A stretch of DNA of 40,769 nucleotides from Rufibacter latericius (GTDB lineage Bacteria; Bacteroidota; Bacteroidia; Cytophagales; Hymenobacteraceae): NCBI RefSeq assembly GCF_003721515.1, contig NZ_RJJD01000006.1, forward strand, positions 1-40,769, given 5' to 3'. Positions 1 through 7,604 of this stretch are shown here, piece by piece. Positions within the stretch are counted from its first letter, which is position 1. The number at the start of each line of letters is the position of its first letter. The notes beneath the pieces are model-generated. The model had not been told where the DNA came from. It saw only the letters and a program-made list of their open reading frames with translations, and searched no databases. The translations under genes and the position numbers were made by a program.

Positions 1-18
1 ATGTTAATGAGATGTTAA
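1..18. repeat. Left att core (18-bp direct repeat)
   Basis: ATGTTAATGAGATGTTAA is repeated exactly at 40752-40769, so the window starts and ends with the same 18 bases. The integrase gene lies 127 bp inside this copy, the usual position for a tyrosine-recombinase attachment site. An assembly overlap of a circular molecule would look similar, but the nearby arm-type repeats at both ends favour an att core. Confidence 0.75.
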
Positions 19-119
19 ACCTACCTTACGCCCCTGTGCCCTCGCGTACCGTAAAAGCGAATTTCCTGTGTCTCATACCCTGCCCTTACGGGATGGGAAA
101 GGACGAAAAGGAGGGGAAT

Positions 120-162
120 GTTTTACTATTGTTTTACTGAGCGTTTCACTGGTGTTTCACTG
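120..162. repeat. Arm-type integrase binding repeats, left end
   Basis: Four imperfect copies of GTTTYACTG start at 120, 131, 143 and 154, a spacing of 11-12 bp, which places them on one face of the helix. Two further copies lie at 40677 and 40688 next to the right core. Short repeats flanking an att core are typical arm sites for the N-terminal domain of tyrosine integrases. The last two copies overlap the 3' end of the integrase gene, whose stop codon is at 146-148. Confidence 0.6.
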
Positions 163-1444
163 AGGAGTAGAGGGAGGTGGTCAGTTCGTCGTCCTCGCCT
201 TCCATGAAGTCGCGCACGTAGACTTCCGTGGTGGAGAGGGAGGAATGCTTGAGCAGGCCCTGCACCATGCGCAGGTCGGTGCCGTTCTCAAGCGCCGCGT
301 TGGCGAAGGTGTGCCGCGCCGTGTGCATGGTGAACCGCTCCACCCCCAGCATCTGGGCGATGGTGGCCAGCCGCTCGTTGATCTTCGCCTTCTCCCGGTC
401 GCGCTTGGCCTTCTGCCAGAACTTGTCCTTGGTCAGGTACTTCTTGTTGAGGAAAGGGAAAATGAAAGGGCGGTCCTCGCCCTCGGCCGGCATGTACTTG
501 GAAAGGATCTGGGCCAGCGTATCGGTCACGATGATGGACTTCTCCTTCTTGTTTTTGCGCATGGTGAAGCGCACCCGGTCGCTTACGTCACTGGGCCTCA
601 GTTCCAGCACGTCCCCGCCCCGGCTGCCGTGCAGGTAGTACTGCACCAGATAGATGTCGCGGGAAACCTCCAGCAGCGGGTCCTCGCTGCCGCTCAGGTC
701 CAGCTCCGCCATCTTCCTAAGGGTGTCCTGGGAGAGGGGCTGCTTCTTGCGGTGCTGCACCCGGCCCTTCAGTATCTCCTTCACATGGTGGAAGGGGTTG
801 TCTTTGAATTCCAGCAGGTTCTCCAGCATCGCGGCCTTGGCCACGCTGGTCAGGATATTGAGGTACGTGGAGATGGTCACGTTGCCGGTGGGGCGGGGGG
901 TGTCCGGCGTGCCGTGGTTGCCGACCGTCTGCAGGTGGTACACGTAGTCTTTGAGCAGGCCTACCGTCAGGCGCGACATGGGCAGGGTGCCGCCGCAGAA
1001 ACGGGAAAAGGTCTTGTAGAGCGAACTGTACACGTCCAGGGTGGAGGCGGAAAGGTCGTGCTTGCGGGCGATCTCCCTTTTGAATACAGCCAGAAAGCAG
1101 GGCTCCGAAGGCTGGGCCTCCTCACCCTCTTGGGGAATCCCTTCCTTCCGGGAGATGTAGAGTTCGATCAGCTCCTTGGAGGAAAGGGCAGGGTGTGCCA
1201 GCCCCAGAGCATGCAGCCCGTCCAGATCATTCTTGAGCGAGGCGTTGTCTACCCCGCACATGGAGTACCCTTTCAGCCAGTTCTCCTTTCGGTACTCAGC
1301 CTTGGGGTTCCAGTTGGCCTTCAGCACGTAGATTCCCGTGGTATAGTAGCGGGGTTTCCGGTCTTTGGTCACCCGGATGCGCACGGCATGGGTCTTGTCT
1401 TCCCGGGGCTCCGGCTTCAGGTTCTCGCTGATGGTGAAGGGCAT
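146..1444 (-). CDS. int: Tyrosine recombinase (phage integrase)
   Basis: This 432-aa protein catalyses site-specific integration and excision of the prophage. The catalytic set of the tyrosine recombinase family is visible: R275 in GSRGGDVLELR, H374 and R377 in HTARHTF, H400 in LLKHSS and the nucleophile Y409 in EVYV. The N-terminal 100 residues match the Bacteroidota-type arm-binding region (PRYYTTGIYVLKANWN), followed by a SAM-like core-binding domain at roughly 115-215. Length is normal for the family. It is transcribed outward towards the left att core and ends inside the arm-site repeats. The start ATG at 1444 is the first plausible one, preceded by an AT-rich leader. Confidence 0.95.
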   Translation of the reverse strand: MPFTISENLKPEPREDKTHAVRIRVTKDRKPRYYTTGIYVLKANWNPKAEYRKENWLKGYSMCGVDNASLKNDLDGLHALGLAHPALSSKELIELYISRKEGIPQEGEEAQPSEPCFLAVFKREIARKHDLSASTLDVYSSLYKTFSRFCGGTLPMSRLTVGLLKDYVYHLQTVGNHGTPDTPRPTGNVTISTYLNILTSVAKAAMLENLLEFKDNPFHHVKEILKGRVQHRKKQPLSQDTLRKMAELDLSGSEDPLLEVSRDIYLVQYYLHGSRGGDVLELRPSDVSDRVRFTMRKNKKEKSIIVTDTLAQILSKYMPAEGEDRPFIFPFLNKKYLTKDKFWQKAKRDREKAKINERLATIAQMLGVERFTMHTARHTFANAALENGTDLRMVQGLLKHSSLSTTEVYVRDFMEGEDDELTTSLYSSVKHQ

Positions 1445-1589
1445 GGGAGTGTTGTATTTAAAAAGTTATATATTATTCGATTTGCTAAAATATTTAGTTA
1501 ATTGAGGATGTAGGAGGTTAGGTTGCCTGTAATAAAGGAAAGGTTCAATGGTATTGGCTAGCGGGTTTAGTCAGTCCTGGCCTCCAAAT

Positions 1590-1892
1590 TTAGCATATGC
1601 CGCCGCGGAAGCATTTGCACCTGGCCGCTGTCTGGCGCATGGTCTTTACCTTTAGGCGCTCATTCTCAAGCAAGCTTTCCTTATAGGCCAGCTGCTCTTC
1701 CTTATAGGCTAATTGTGCCTCTAAATCCTTGATATCTTGTTCCTGAGAGGTGATTATATTCTCTAATACGTAAATCCTGTCATTGTTCCATGGGTACTCA
1801 GGGGGAGTGGTTTGGTACGTGTAATTGTTGGCAATACTGTTTCCGCTTCCGTTGATGATGGGGGCAATGTCCCCGGCTTTCTTCTTTGCCAT
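1590..1892 (-). CDS. Coiled-coil protein related to the repressor tail, no HTH
   Basis: The 100-aa product starts at an internal ATG (MAKKKAGDIAP). It has a short Gly/Asn-rich segment (INGSGNSIANN) followed by a heptad-rich coiled coil with repeated AYKEEQ/AYKESL units, ending in a Cys-containing tail (RCKCFRGGIC). The coiled coil resembles the C-terminal tail of the HTH repressor encoded 85 bp upstream (ANKDALLAYKDELIKEL), but no DNA-binding domain is present. An upstream in-frame ATG at 1970 would add 26 residues and overlap the repressor stop closely. It probably shares the repressor transcript. I infer hetero-oligomerisation with the repressor as a modulator; no function is shown directly. 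Confidence 0.7.
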   Translation of the reverse strand: MAKKKAGDIAPIINGSGNSIANNYTYQTTPPEYPWNNDRIYVLENIITSQEQDIKDLEAQLAYKEEQLAYKESLLENERLKVKTMRQTAARCKCFRGGIC

Positions 1893-1977
1893 TGTCTGAT
1901 AAAATTCGCTATTCCCTATTTGAGGCATCAACCTACGGAAAGCTAATATCATTGGCAAATGGGGTGTCAATTAGCCC

Positions 1978-2481
1978 CTATCTTTCTTTTAACTCTCTTA
2001 TTCTTTCTTTCAATTCTTCTATTCTTTCTCTTAATTCTTTGATGAGTTCATCTTTGTATGCAAGCAGAGCATCTTTGTTGGCTACCACTTGCTTCAAATT
2101 CTCCAATTCCATCGCCAGTATCTGAACCTGGCTCCCCTCTCCGCCAACGCCGCCATGCGTCACTACCTGCATTCCCGTGGCACGGCTGATATCACGAGCC
2201 TTGAAGCTGTGGTCATTGGTGGTCTGACTCCAGTTATTAATTATAGGCTCACCCTCACCTCTCTCTATATAGTCACGTGACAAGGCATATCTATTAGTAG
2301 CTGAATTAATAATATCGTCAGTGACTAGTCTTTCATTTTTCTTGTACTTGCTCCAATTAGTAGAGTTTACCCCTATTGACTCGGAAAACTTAGTCGAATT
2401 CTTAACCATACCAAGGTTTATAAGCATTTCTACTGCTTCTATAAACCGCTGATTCCTAGAAAGTAAGGCTTCTTTATTCAT
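1978..2481 (-). CDS. HTH phage repressor with coiled-coil C-terminus
   Basis: The start at 2481 (MNKEALLSRNQRF) gives 167 aa; a longer reading frame extends into the operator region and is less likely. Residues about 8-75 form a CI/XRE-like helix-turn-helix region (KFSESIGVNSTNWSKYKKNE, then a second helix pair ending in YIERGEGEP). A linker with a HGGVGGEG segment leads to a C-terminal coiled coil of Leu/Glu/Arg heptads (LKERIEELKERIRELKER). It is the first leftward gene, divergent from the early operon, which is the classic position of the lysogeny repressor. There is no S24 autocleavage domain, so induction would have to work by another route, possibly through its coiled-coil partner downstream. 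Confidence 0.85.
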   Translation of the reverse strand: MNKEALLSRNQRFIEAVEMLINLGMVKNSTKFSESIGVNSTNWSKYKKNERLVTDDIINSATNRYALSRDYIERGEGEPIINNWSQTTNDHSFKARDISRATGMQVVTHGGVGGEGSQVQILAMELENLKQVVANKDALLAYKDELIKELRERIEELKERIRELKER

Positions 2482-2508
2482 TAACCACAGAAAATAATTG
2501 AAAAAAAT

Positions 2509-2552
2509 ATAGTCATTGACTTGACTATGACTTGTCAAACAACGTACATTTG
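2509..2552 (+). promoter_or_regulatory. Early rightward promoter with operator palindrome
   Basis: TACATTTG at 2545-2552 matches the Bacteroidota -7 consensus TAnnTTTG. A TTG at 2521-2523 lies 21 bp upstream, a fitting -33 element. A perfect inverted repeat, ATAGTCA-6 bp-TGACTAT (2509-2528), overlaps that -33 position. TTGAC/GTCAA half sites (2516 and 2534) overlap it, and GAGAACAA is repeated 21 bp apart at 2552 and 2573. These are candidate repressor operators between the divergent repressor and the first early gene. Confidence 0.6.
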
Positions 2553-2598
2553 AGAACAAATCAGGTCAAAAAGAGAACAACGGCTAAATATACAACAA

Positions 2599-2853
2599 AT
2601 GACTGAATGGGATCCACAGCTAGTATCTGAGGCACTTGCAGGCCTCGATGCCCGGCTTCAAGCAAACCGGGGAGCAAAAGCGAGAATTGCCAAAAAGCTC
2701 AATGTGCCTAGAAGCCGCGTCACTGAGGTTTTGAAAGGCATCAAAAAAGATGAAAGGATTCTCCGGGCCTGCCTGGAGGAAGCCCGGACGGCAAAGGAGA
2801 TGGAAGAAAAGAACCGTCAGATGTTGGTCGCTGAATTCATAGAAGCCGCTTAA
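2599..2853 (+). CDS. Cro-like small HTH regulator
   Basis: The 84-aa protein has a helix-turn-helix-like core at about 24-48 (AKARIAKKLNVPRSRVTEVL) and a charged helical C-terminus. It is the first gene of the rightward operon, facing the repressor across the operator region, the position of Cro in lambdoid phages. It probably controls the lysis-lysogeny switch or early transcription. No closer family could be assigned by eye. Confidence 0.75.
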   Translation: MTEWDPQLVSEALAGLDARLQANRGAKARIAKKLNVPRSRVTEVLKGIKKDERILRACLEEARTAKEMEEKNRQMLVAEFIEAA

Positions 2854-2905
2854 GTCTCTCAACTGCTGCAAAGTAATCAATCTTAAACAAATCGACTTTT
2901 ACCCT

Positions 2906-3202
2906 ATGGCTTACCACTTCATCACGCCTGAGGAACTGGAAGAGAAACTTCAACAAGCCCTGGCCCCGATCCAGAAGAAGATCGCCTTCCTGGAGAAGAT
3001 CAGCCCGCTCTGGCTGGACACCAAACAGGCTTGCAAGGCCATCGGGGTGTGCCAGAAAACGCTGGAGAATGAGCGCAAGCGGCCCGGCACCCTGATCAGA
3101 TACAAGTACGAGGGCGAGAAAGCAACAAAGCCCGTGTACTGCGCCCAGTCGCTCCATGAATACAACGAAAGCAAGACCATCAAACGCGGCCTTGCTGCCT
3201 AA
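2906..3202 (+). CDS. Excisionase-like HTH DNA-binding protein
   Basis: The 98-aa product has an N-terminal coiled coil (about 8-30), then a winged-helix/MerR-like segment: PLWLDTKQACKAIGVCQKTL, followed by a basic stretch and a PVYCAQSLHEY wing. This layout is usual for Bacteroidota excisionase-like or helix-turn-helix domain proteins in mobile elements. As the only excisionase candidate near the integrase it may direct excision, but a role in replication initiation or regulation is equally possible from sequence alone. Confidence 0.65.
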   Translation: MAYHFITPEELEEKLQQALAPIQKKIAFLEKISPLWLDTKQACKAIGVCQKTLENERKRPGTLIRYKYEGEKATKPVYCAQSLHEYNESKTIKRGLAA

Positions 3203-3229
3203 ACCCACCTATATACTCTTACCACAGCA

Positions 3230-3700
3230 ATGGAAAAATTACTCTCTTCTTCCCAACATGTAGACTCTGGCCCGGCGCTCAGGGTCTACCGGGGCAACCC
3301 GCTTGCCCACAAAGACTCCTTCACCCCCGGCGATTCCATCCGGGCCACGAACCCCGGCTTAGGCATGGATCAGGGAATTGATTACCCCATTCTTGGCTAC
3401 TGGAATTCTGAACAGTTCGGCATGTACGTCTATATCCCGGCCACGGCCAATGCCATGATGAAGCATTACCGCTTTGCCGTGACGGAGGAAAGGTCTGGGG
3501 AAGAGGTGTTGTTCTACCTGCTTCCGGAGGAGATCACCGAGATCTGCATCAAAGACTGCCTGTTCGGTCTGGAGTACGTGCCGGCCACAGCTCCTGAGGT
3601 GATCATGAAGGCAACAACAGGGGGGATGCAGAAGGAGGAAACCCGCACCATCCCTTTCCATTCCACCGGAATTCAACTCTCACTTTTCTCAGTAGCCTAG
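3230..3700 (+). CDS. Early protein of unknown function with C-terminal QLSLF motif
   Basis: I do not recognise the fold of this 156-aa protein. It looks globular, mixed alpha/beta, with GIDYPILGYWNSEQFGMYVY in the centre. The C-terminus ends IQLSLFSVA, in which QLSLF (149-153) matches the bacterial beta-sliding-clamp binding pentapeptide QL[SD]LF. It sits in the early operon just before another protein with a similar ending. I infer that it may be recruited to the replisome or compete for the clamp. Confidence 0.75.
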   Translation: MEKLLSSSQHVDSGPALRVYRGNPLAHKDSFTPGDSIRATNPGLGMDQGIDYPILGYWNSEQFGMYVYIPATANAMMKHYRFAVTEERSGEEVLFYLLPEEITEICIKDCLFGLEYVPATAPEVIMKATTGGMQKEETRTIPFHSTGIQLSLFSVA

Positions 3701-3702
3701 TT

Positions 3703-3891
3703 ATGTCAGAAACTACTTACGCCCAGAAATACGCGCAGCTAGCACAGGCGGTGAAGTCCATGCGCGACGCCCAGAAGCAATACTTCAAATACCGCGAAAG
3801 GGTAGACCTGGAAGCCTCCAAGAAACGGGAGAAACTGGTTGATGAACTGCTTGAAGAATCGATTCCCGCCACCCAAACCAGCCTCTTTTGA
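3703..3891 (+). CDS. Small coiled-coil protein ending in QTSLF
   Basis: The 62-aa protein is almost entirely helical and charged, with a likely coiled coil from about 5 to 52. It ends exactly at QTSLF (58-62), a degenerate form of the beta-clamp binding motif. It begins 2 bases after the previous stop, so translation is probably coupled to the gene ending in QLSLF. The function is unknown; being little more than a helix with a clamp-like peptide, it could act as a tether or competitor. Confidence 0.65.
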   Translation: MSETTYAQKYAQLAQAVKSMRDAQKQYFKYRERVDLEASKKREKLVDELLEESIPATQTSLF

Positions 3892-3892
3892 T

Positions 3893-4207
3893 ATGCAAGA
3901 CCTTCAGATAATACTTGACATTGAAGCCAAGCTCAAAGATGCTGGCCAGTTCGCACCGGGATACCGGCACTGCTCGGCTAAGGTGACGTTGGATGCCTCG
4001 CATGAAATGGGCACCTACATCACGGTTGCCCTTGCGGTGCAGCTAACTGGTAAGCAGTTGATCGCTGCCGGAGCTTCCAGCAACAGCATCCATGAGGCGG
4101 CAACCATCGCCTTCTCCGATATGCAGGGCAAGATTGCTGATTGCCAACTCAAGCAGTTTGCCGCTTACAACCAGAAGCAGTTCCCCTTCATCTCTAAAGC
4201 CAGCTGA
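3893..4207 (+). CDS. Hypothetical early protein
   Basis: The start at 3893 (MQDLQIILDIEAKL) is chosen because it directly follows the previous stop at 3891; an ATG at 3839 would overlap that gene extensively. The 104-aa product has no motif I recognise. The segment GTYITVALAVQLTGKQLIAA is hydrophobic but too mixed for a confident membrane helix. Operon position, upstream of the nuclease and RecT genes, suggests an early accessory role. Confidence 0.65.
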   Translation: MQDLQIILDIEAKLKDAGQFAPGYRHCSAKVTLDASHEMGTYITVALAVQLTGKQLIAAGASSNSIHEAATIAFSDMQGKIADCQLKQFAAYNQKQFPFISKAS

Positions 4208-4209
4208 CT

Positions 4210-4296
4210 ATGGAGAAGGTACTCACGGGCTCCATCAAAGGCAGGCTCTCCACTATTGTTCAAATTATCCGGTCAATTCCCACCTCCTCAAACTGA
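4210..4296 (+). CDS. Possible 28-aa peptide
   Basis: This short frame (MEKVLTGSIKGRLSTIVQII...) fills the gap between the previous stop at 4207 and the nuclease start at 4303, with the tight spacing seen throughout the operon. It has no recognisable motif. Support comes only from its fit to the gap and could be fortuitous. Confidence 0.35.
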   Translation: MEKVLTGSIKGRLSTIVQIIRSIPTSSN

Positions 4297-4302
4297 ATTC
4301 AA

Positions 4303-5175
4303 ATGCAAGTAGCTGAAACCATTGCTGAGAAAGCCCTGATCCAAAAGGATTCTAACAGCACTTACCACTCCAAGAAGGAGTACATCAACGCCTCCGGTCT
4401 GAAGACCATCTTCCAGAAGTCACCCATGCACTTTGCCAACAGCGAAGCCAAGGAGCCCACCCCGGCAATGCTGTTCGGGACCGCTTACCATGACTTCGTG
4501 CTGGAGGAGGATTTATTTCACTCTAAGTACTGGACTCTGGATATGAGCCAGCGGCCGGAGAATGACAAAACCATGGCTTCAAATAAAAACAAAGCTTGGA
4601 AAGAGGAGATGGAATTGCTGAACGCTGACCGTCAGCTCATCGGCCATGATGACCTTGCCAAGCTGCAGACCATGAAGAAGGTGCTGCTCTCAAACCCAAC
4701 CATTGCCGGGTTCCTGATCAACGGAGAGGCCGAGCTTTCCCACTACCACCAAGACTTCAACGGTGCCGCCGTTCGGGTGCGTCCTGACTACCTGAAGCCG
4801 AAGGTGATTGTGGATTTGAAGACCTGCCAGGATGCCTCACCCGAAGGCTTTGCCCGTCAGGCACACGGCTTCGGCTACCATATCCAGGCGGCCCTTTACT
4901 CCGATGTGCTGGAAGATATCTACGGCACCCAGCGGAAGTTCGTCTTCATCTGCCAGGAAACCACTTTCCCTTATGCGGCCCAGGCCTACGCCGTTTCGGA
5001 GAACTTCCTGAACCAAGGGCGCTACGAGTACTCTATTGCCCTTGAATTATATAAAAAGTGCCAGCAAACAGGAGAGTGGCCCGGCTATGAGATACAGGCC
5101 TTGCCCGAGATGCGCGGCCTCATTGAACTGGATCTGCCGGTGTACGCCTACCGTGAAAGCAAACTTTCAGCTTAG
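4303..5175 (+). CDS. RecE-like PD-(D/E)XK exonuclease
   Basis: The 290-aa protein is a putative phage exonuclease of the RecE/exodeoxyribonuclease VIII type (DUF3799-like), which resects double-strand ends for a RecT annealase. Motifs in order: GTAYHDFVLE with H63, RPDYL with D162, VIVDLKT with D171 and K173, and the QAALYSDVL motif with Q195 and Y199. Together these form the PD-(D/E)XK core. It is immediately followed by recT, the standard two-gene homologous recombination module. The N-terminal 30 residues are probably disordered. Confidence 0.88.
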   Translation: MQVAETIAEKALIQKDSNSTYHSKKEYINASGLKTIFQKSPMHFANSEAKEPTPAMLFGTAYHDFVLEEDLFHSKYWTLDMSQRPENDKTMASNKNKAWKEEMELLNADRQLIGHDDLAKLQTMKKVLLSNPTIAGFLINGEAELSHYHQDFNGAAVRVRPDYLKPKVIVDLKTCQDASPEGFARQAHGFGYHIQAALYSDVLEDIYGTQRKFVFICQETTFPYAAQAYAVSENFLNQGRYEYSIALELYKKCQQTGEWPGYEIQALPEMRGLIELDLPVYAYRESKLSA

Positions 5176-5188
5176 ATAAAATCAGAAT

Positions 5189-5989
5189 ATGAGCAATCAA
5201 CTACAAGTAGCGCGGGAGCAGGTGATTTCCGCCCAGAAGAGTTTCAAGAACGTCCCCAACAACAAGCTGGACTTTGAGCGGGAGGCGGGCTTTGCCATGC
5301 AGATGATTCAGTCCAACCCGTTCCTGGCCTCCATGGATGCCAACAGCATCCGCAACTGCATCGTGAATGTGGCCCTCACCGGCCTAACCCTCAACCCGGT
5401 GCTGAAGCTTGCCTACCTGGTGCCCCGCAAAGGCAAGCTGATTCTGGACCCTTCCTACATGGGCCTGATCAACGTGCTGGTGACCTCGGGCGCTGCCAAG
5501 AAGATAGAAGCCGATGTGGTGTGCGAGAATGACTTCTTTGATTACGAGAAAGGCACCAACGGCTTTATCAAGCATAAGCCTTCGCTCTCTTCCAGAGGCG
5601 AGATCATTGCTGCCTATGCCATCGCCCACCTGCCCAACGGCGAGGTGCAGTTCGAGATCATGAACCGTGAGGAACTGGAGAAGGTGCGGAAATCATCTGA
5701 GGCAGCCAAGAAAGGCTCTAGCCCTTACGACGGTTGGGCCAGTGAGATGATGCGCAAGGCACCTATCCGCCGCCTATTCAAATACCTGCCCAAGCACAAC
5801 ATCCCTGACCAGGTGATCAACACCCTGAGCCTGGATGAGCAGAACAACGGCGTGGACTTCTCCGCCCAGAAGCAGGAGGCCTTCAAAGGCAAAGCCGCCG
5901 ATTTCTTTGAGGATGAGCCGGCCAATACCGTGGATGCCGATTATACCGACATGAGCCACGAGGAAGCAGACAACGAACTGGCTGCCTGA
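5189..5989 (+). CDS. recT: RecT family single-strand annealing protein
   Basis: The 266-aa protein is a RecT annealase that pairs complementary single strands made by the upstream exonuclease. Family hallmarks include NCIVNVALTGLTLNP at 57-71, LILDPSYMGLINVL (about 84-97), FFDYEKGTNGFIKHKP, and SPYDGWASEMMRKAPIRRLF in the second half. Residues after about 220 are acidic and variable, as in relatives. Length is typical. It begins 13 bases after the nuclease stop. Confidence 0.95.
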   Translation: MSNQLQVAREQVISAQKSFKNVPNNKLDFEREAGFAMQMIQSNPFLASMDANSIRNCIVNVALTGLTLNPVLKLAYLVPRKGKLILDPSYMGLINVLVTSGAAKKIEADVVCENDFFDYEKGTNGFIKHKPSLSSRGEIIAAYAIAHLPNGEVQFEIMNREELEKVRKSSEAAKKGSSPYDGWASEMMRKAPIRRLFKYLPKHNIPDQVINTLSLDEQNNGVDFSAQKQEAFKGKAADFFEDEPANTVDADYTDMSHEEADNELAA

Positions 5990-6021
5990 ACCAAGTTACT
6001 TCCATCATAAACATCTACCAG

Positions 6022-6621
6022 ATGAATAAGAAAGAAAAGAATATCGGAATTGAGAAAGCCAAGATCAACAAGGATGGCTTTCTGGAGTGCACCTACTACC
6101 AGGTAGAGAATGAAGTCTACTCCCATCATTCAGTGGTGATTCACCGCTATGTGCACCAAGACTTACTGGACAAGTTCCAGAAGCTGAACACGCACCTCTG
6201 TCTCATCACCGAGCAGGTGCAGGTAGGCACGGTGCAGTCAATGCTCAGAAAGGAATTTCAGGAAAAATTCAAGATCACCGTCTCTTCCCATGATATGCCT
6301 GAGCGGGAATTTGACCTACTGGGCGCCTCGCCTCTTGATGAGTCTTTTGAGACCGGCGAGATCTACCCGCTGGAGTGCTTCTCCAACTTTCGGTGCACGG
6401 GCTTTATCAACAAGGAAGGCATGATGCTGGTTGGACAGCGCGTGCTTCGCTCCGGCAAGGTGGTGAACCTGATTTCTCCGCTCACCAGCTCAGATGAGGA
6501 ATACGAATTCTACTGGCAGCTCATGAAGGATTTTCAGGAAACGATGGATGAAGTGGAGCTGCACCTGAACGGCAAGAGCGGAGGCGGTGAGCAGTTGGAC
6601 CTTTTTGAGGATGTGGCTTAA
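6022..6621 (+). CDS. Early protein of unknown function ending in QLDLF
   Basis: The 199-aa product follows recT by 32 bases. It appears globular and mixed alpha/beta, with a GFLECTYYQVENEVYSHHS strand region and a GFINKEGMMLVGQRVL segment; I do not recognise the fold. After a Gly-rich linker (KSGGGE) it ends QLDLFEDVA. QLDLF (191-195) is the strongest type of beta-clamp binding pentapeptide, and its placement on a flexible tail fits that use. Association with the recombination module suggests a role in replication or recombination at the fork. Confidence 0.75.
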   Translation: MNKKEKNIGIEKAKINKDGFLECTYYQVENEVYSHHSVVIHRYVHQDLLDKFQKLNTHLCLITEQVQVGTVQSMLRKEFQEKFKITVSSHDMPEREFDLLGASPLDESFETGEIYPLECFSNFRCTGFINKEGMMLVGQRVLRSGKVVNLISPLTSSDEEYEFYWQLMKDFQETMDEVELHLNGKSGGGEQLDLFEDVA

Positions 6622-6686
6622 TACACTATCACTTAGATGCGGGCGGAGGGTATTCTTCCGCCCGCTAACTCACCGGAGGTAAAAGC

Positions 6687-7604
6687 ATGGCAAGAAAGCA
6701 AACTAATACAGCGGACTTCTTTCCTCATCGGGTTACCCACGGCAAGACCATGTTTAAGCTGGAGGCAAAGTATGGGAATGATGGATATGCCTTTCTATTC
6801 AAGTTATGTGAGATGCTTGGCGCCGCCGAAAACCACTATCTGGATTTAAGCGATGCCGGAGATTGGGACTTCTTTGTGGTGAAAATGAGGATGGATGAAA
6901 GTAAATGCAACTCCATCCTTCAGGATTTAATCACATGGGGGAAGCTGGATAAGGAGCTTTATCAGGAGCGGAAAGTCATTTGGTATGAGAGGTTCATGCA
7001 GGGATTAAGTACCCTTTACCTCAATCGTAAGAGAGAAATGCCAGCCCGCCCGCATTTCTACAGTAGAAATGACAGTGATGGTCCTTTAACTACTGTAGTA
7101 GTACATAAAGTAGAGGAGAGTAAAGTAGAGCAAAGCAAAGAAAAGGAAAGTATTACTCCTCCTCCTTTGCGCGAAGGCGAAAACGAAGAGCCAGAACTTC
7201 TCCCTGAATGCCCTTTGAAAGTTAGCTCCCCCCCAGTTGCGCCGCCCCCCCCAGAACCTTACTCCAAATATACACCGCCCGGGCTTGAAGAAGTAGAGGA
7301 ATACTTCACCGAAAACGGGAGTGATGAAGCGGAGGCCCAGAACTTCTACCGCGAATACAGCCAGGATAACTGGTTCAATAAGGCTGGTCACAAGATGTTC
7401 AACTGGCAAAAAACAGCCCACACGTGGATCAAGCACGAAAGGGAGAACCAGAGAAGAAGGGAGGAGGCCGCGGCCCAGGGGAAGCTTACCAAATCAGAAA
7501 CAAGGCCCGCCGGGATGTCCCACTTTGACAGAAGGCTCCGGCAGGTGGAGGACTTCACCTCAGAAGACAAATACGATTCAGAAGGTAACCGCAAAATAGC
7601 ATGA
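6687..7604 (+). CDS. DnaD-like replication initiation protein (Lin1244/Lin1753-type N-terminus)
   Basis: The N-terminal about 110 residues (ADFFPHRVTHGKTMFKLEAK, YGNDGYAFLFKLCEML, LITWGKLDKELY) match the winged-helix Lin1244/Lin1753 (DUF4373) domain found in phage replication proteins. A low-complexity Pro/Glu linker at about 130-195 follows, then a helical C-terminal region with the pattern NWFNKAGHKMFNWQKTAHTWI resembling the end of DnaD domains. It probably recruits the host helicase to a phage origin. It has an unusually good Shine-Dalgarno for this host (GGAGG 7 bases before the ATG). The linker is encoded by C7 (7228-7234) and C8 (7245-7252) tracts. Confidence 0.8.
   Translation: MARKQTNTADFFPHRVTHGKTMFKLEAKYGNDGYAFLFKLCEMLGAAENHYLDLSDAGDWDFFVVKMRMDESKCNSILQDLITWGKLDKELYQERKVIWYERFMQGLSTLYLNRKREMPARPHFYSRNDSDGPLTTVVVHKVEESKVEQSKEKESITPPPLREGENEEPELLPECPLKVSSPPVAPPPPEPYSKYTPPGLEEVEEYFTENGSDEAEAQNFYREYSQDNWFNKAGHKMFNWQKTAHTWIKHERENQRRREEAAAQGKLTKSETRPAGMSHFDRRLRQVEDFTSEDKYDSEGNRKIA

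Noticed and set aside
245..1501. 418-codon open frame antisense to the integrase
   Set aside because: It is a high-GC shadow of the integrase; the translation is Val/Leu/Gly/Arg-rich without a recognisable domain, while the minus-strand frame has a full recombinase active site.
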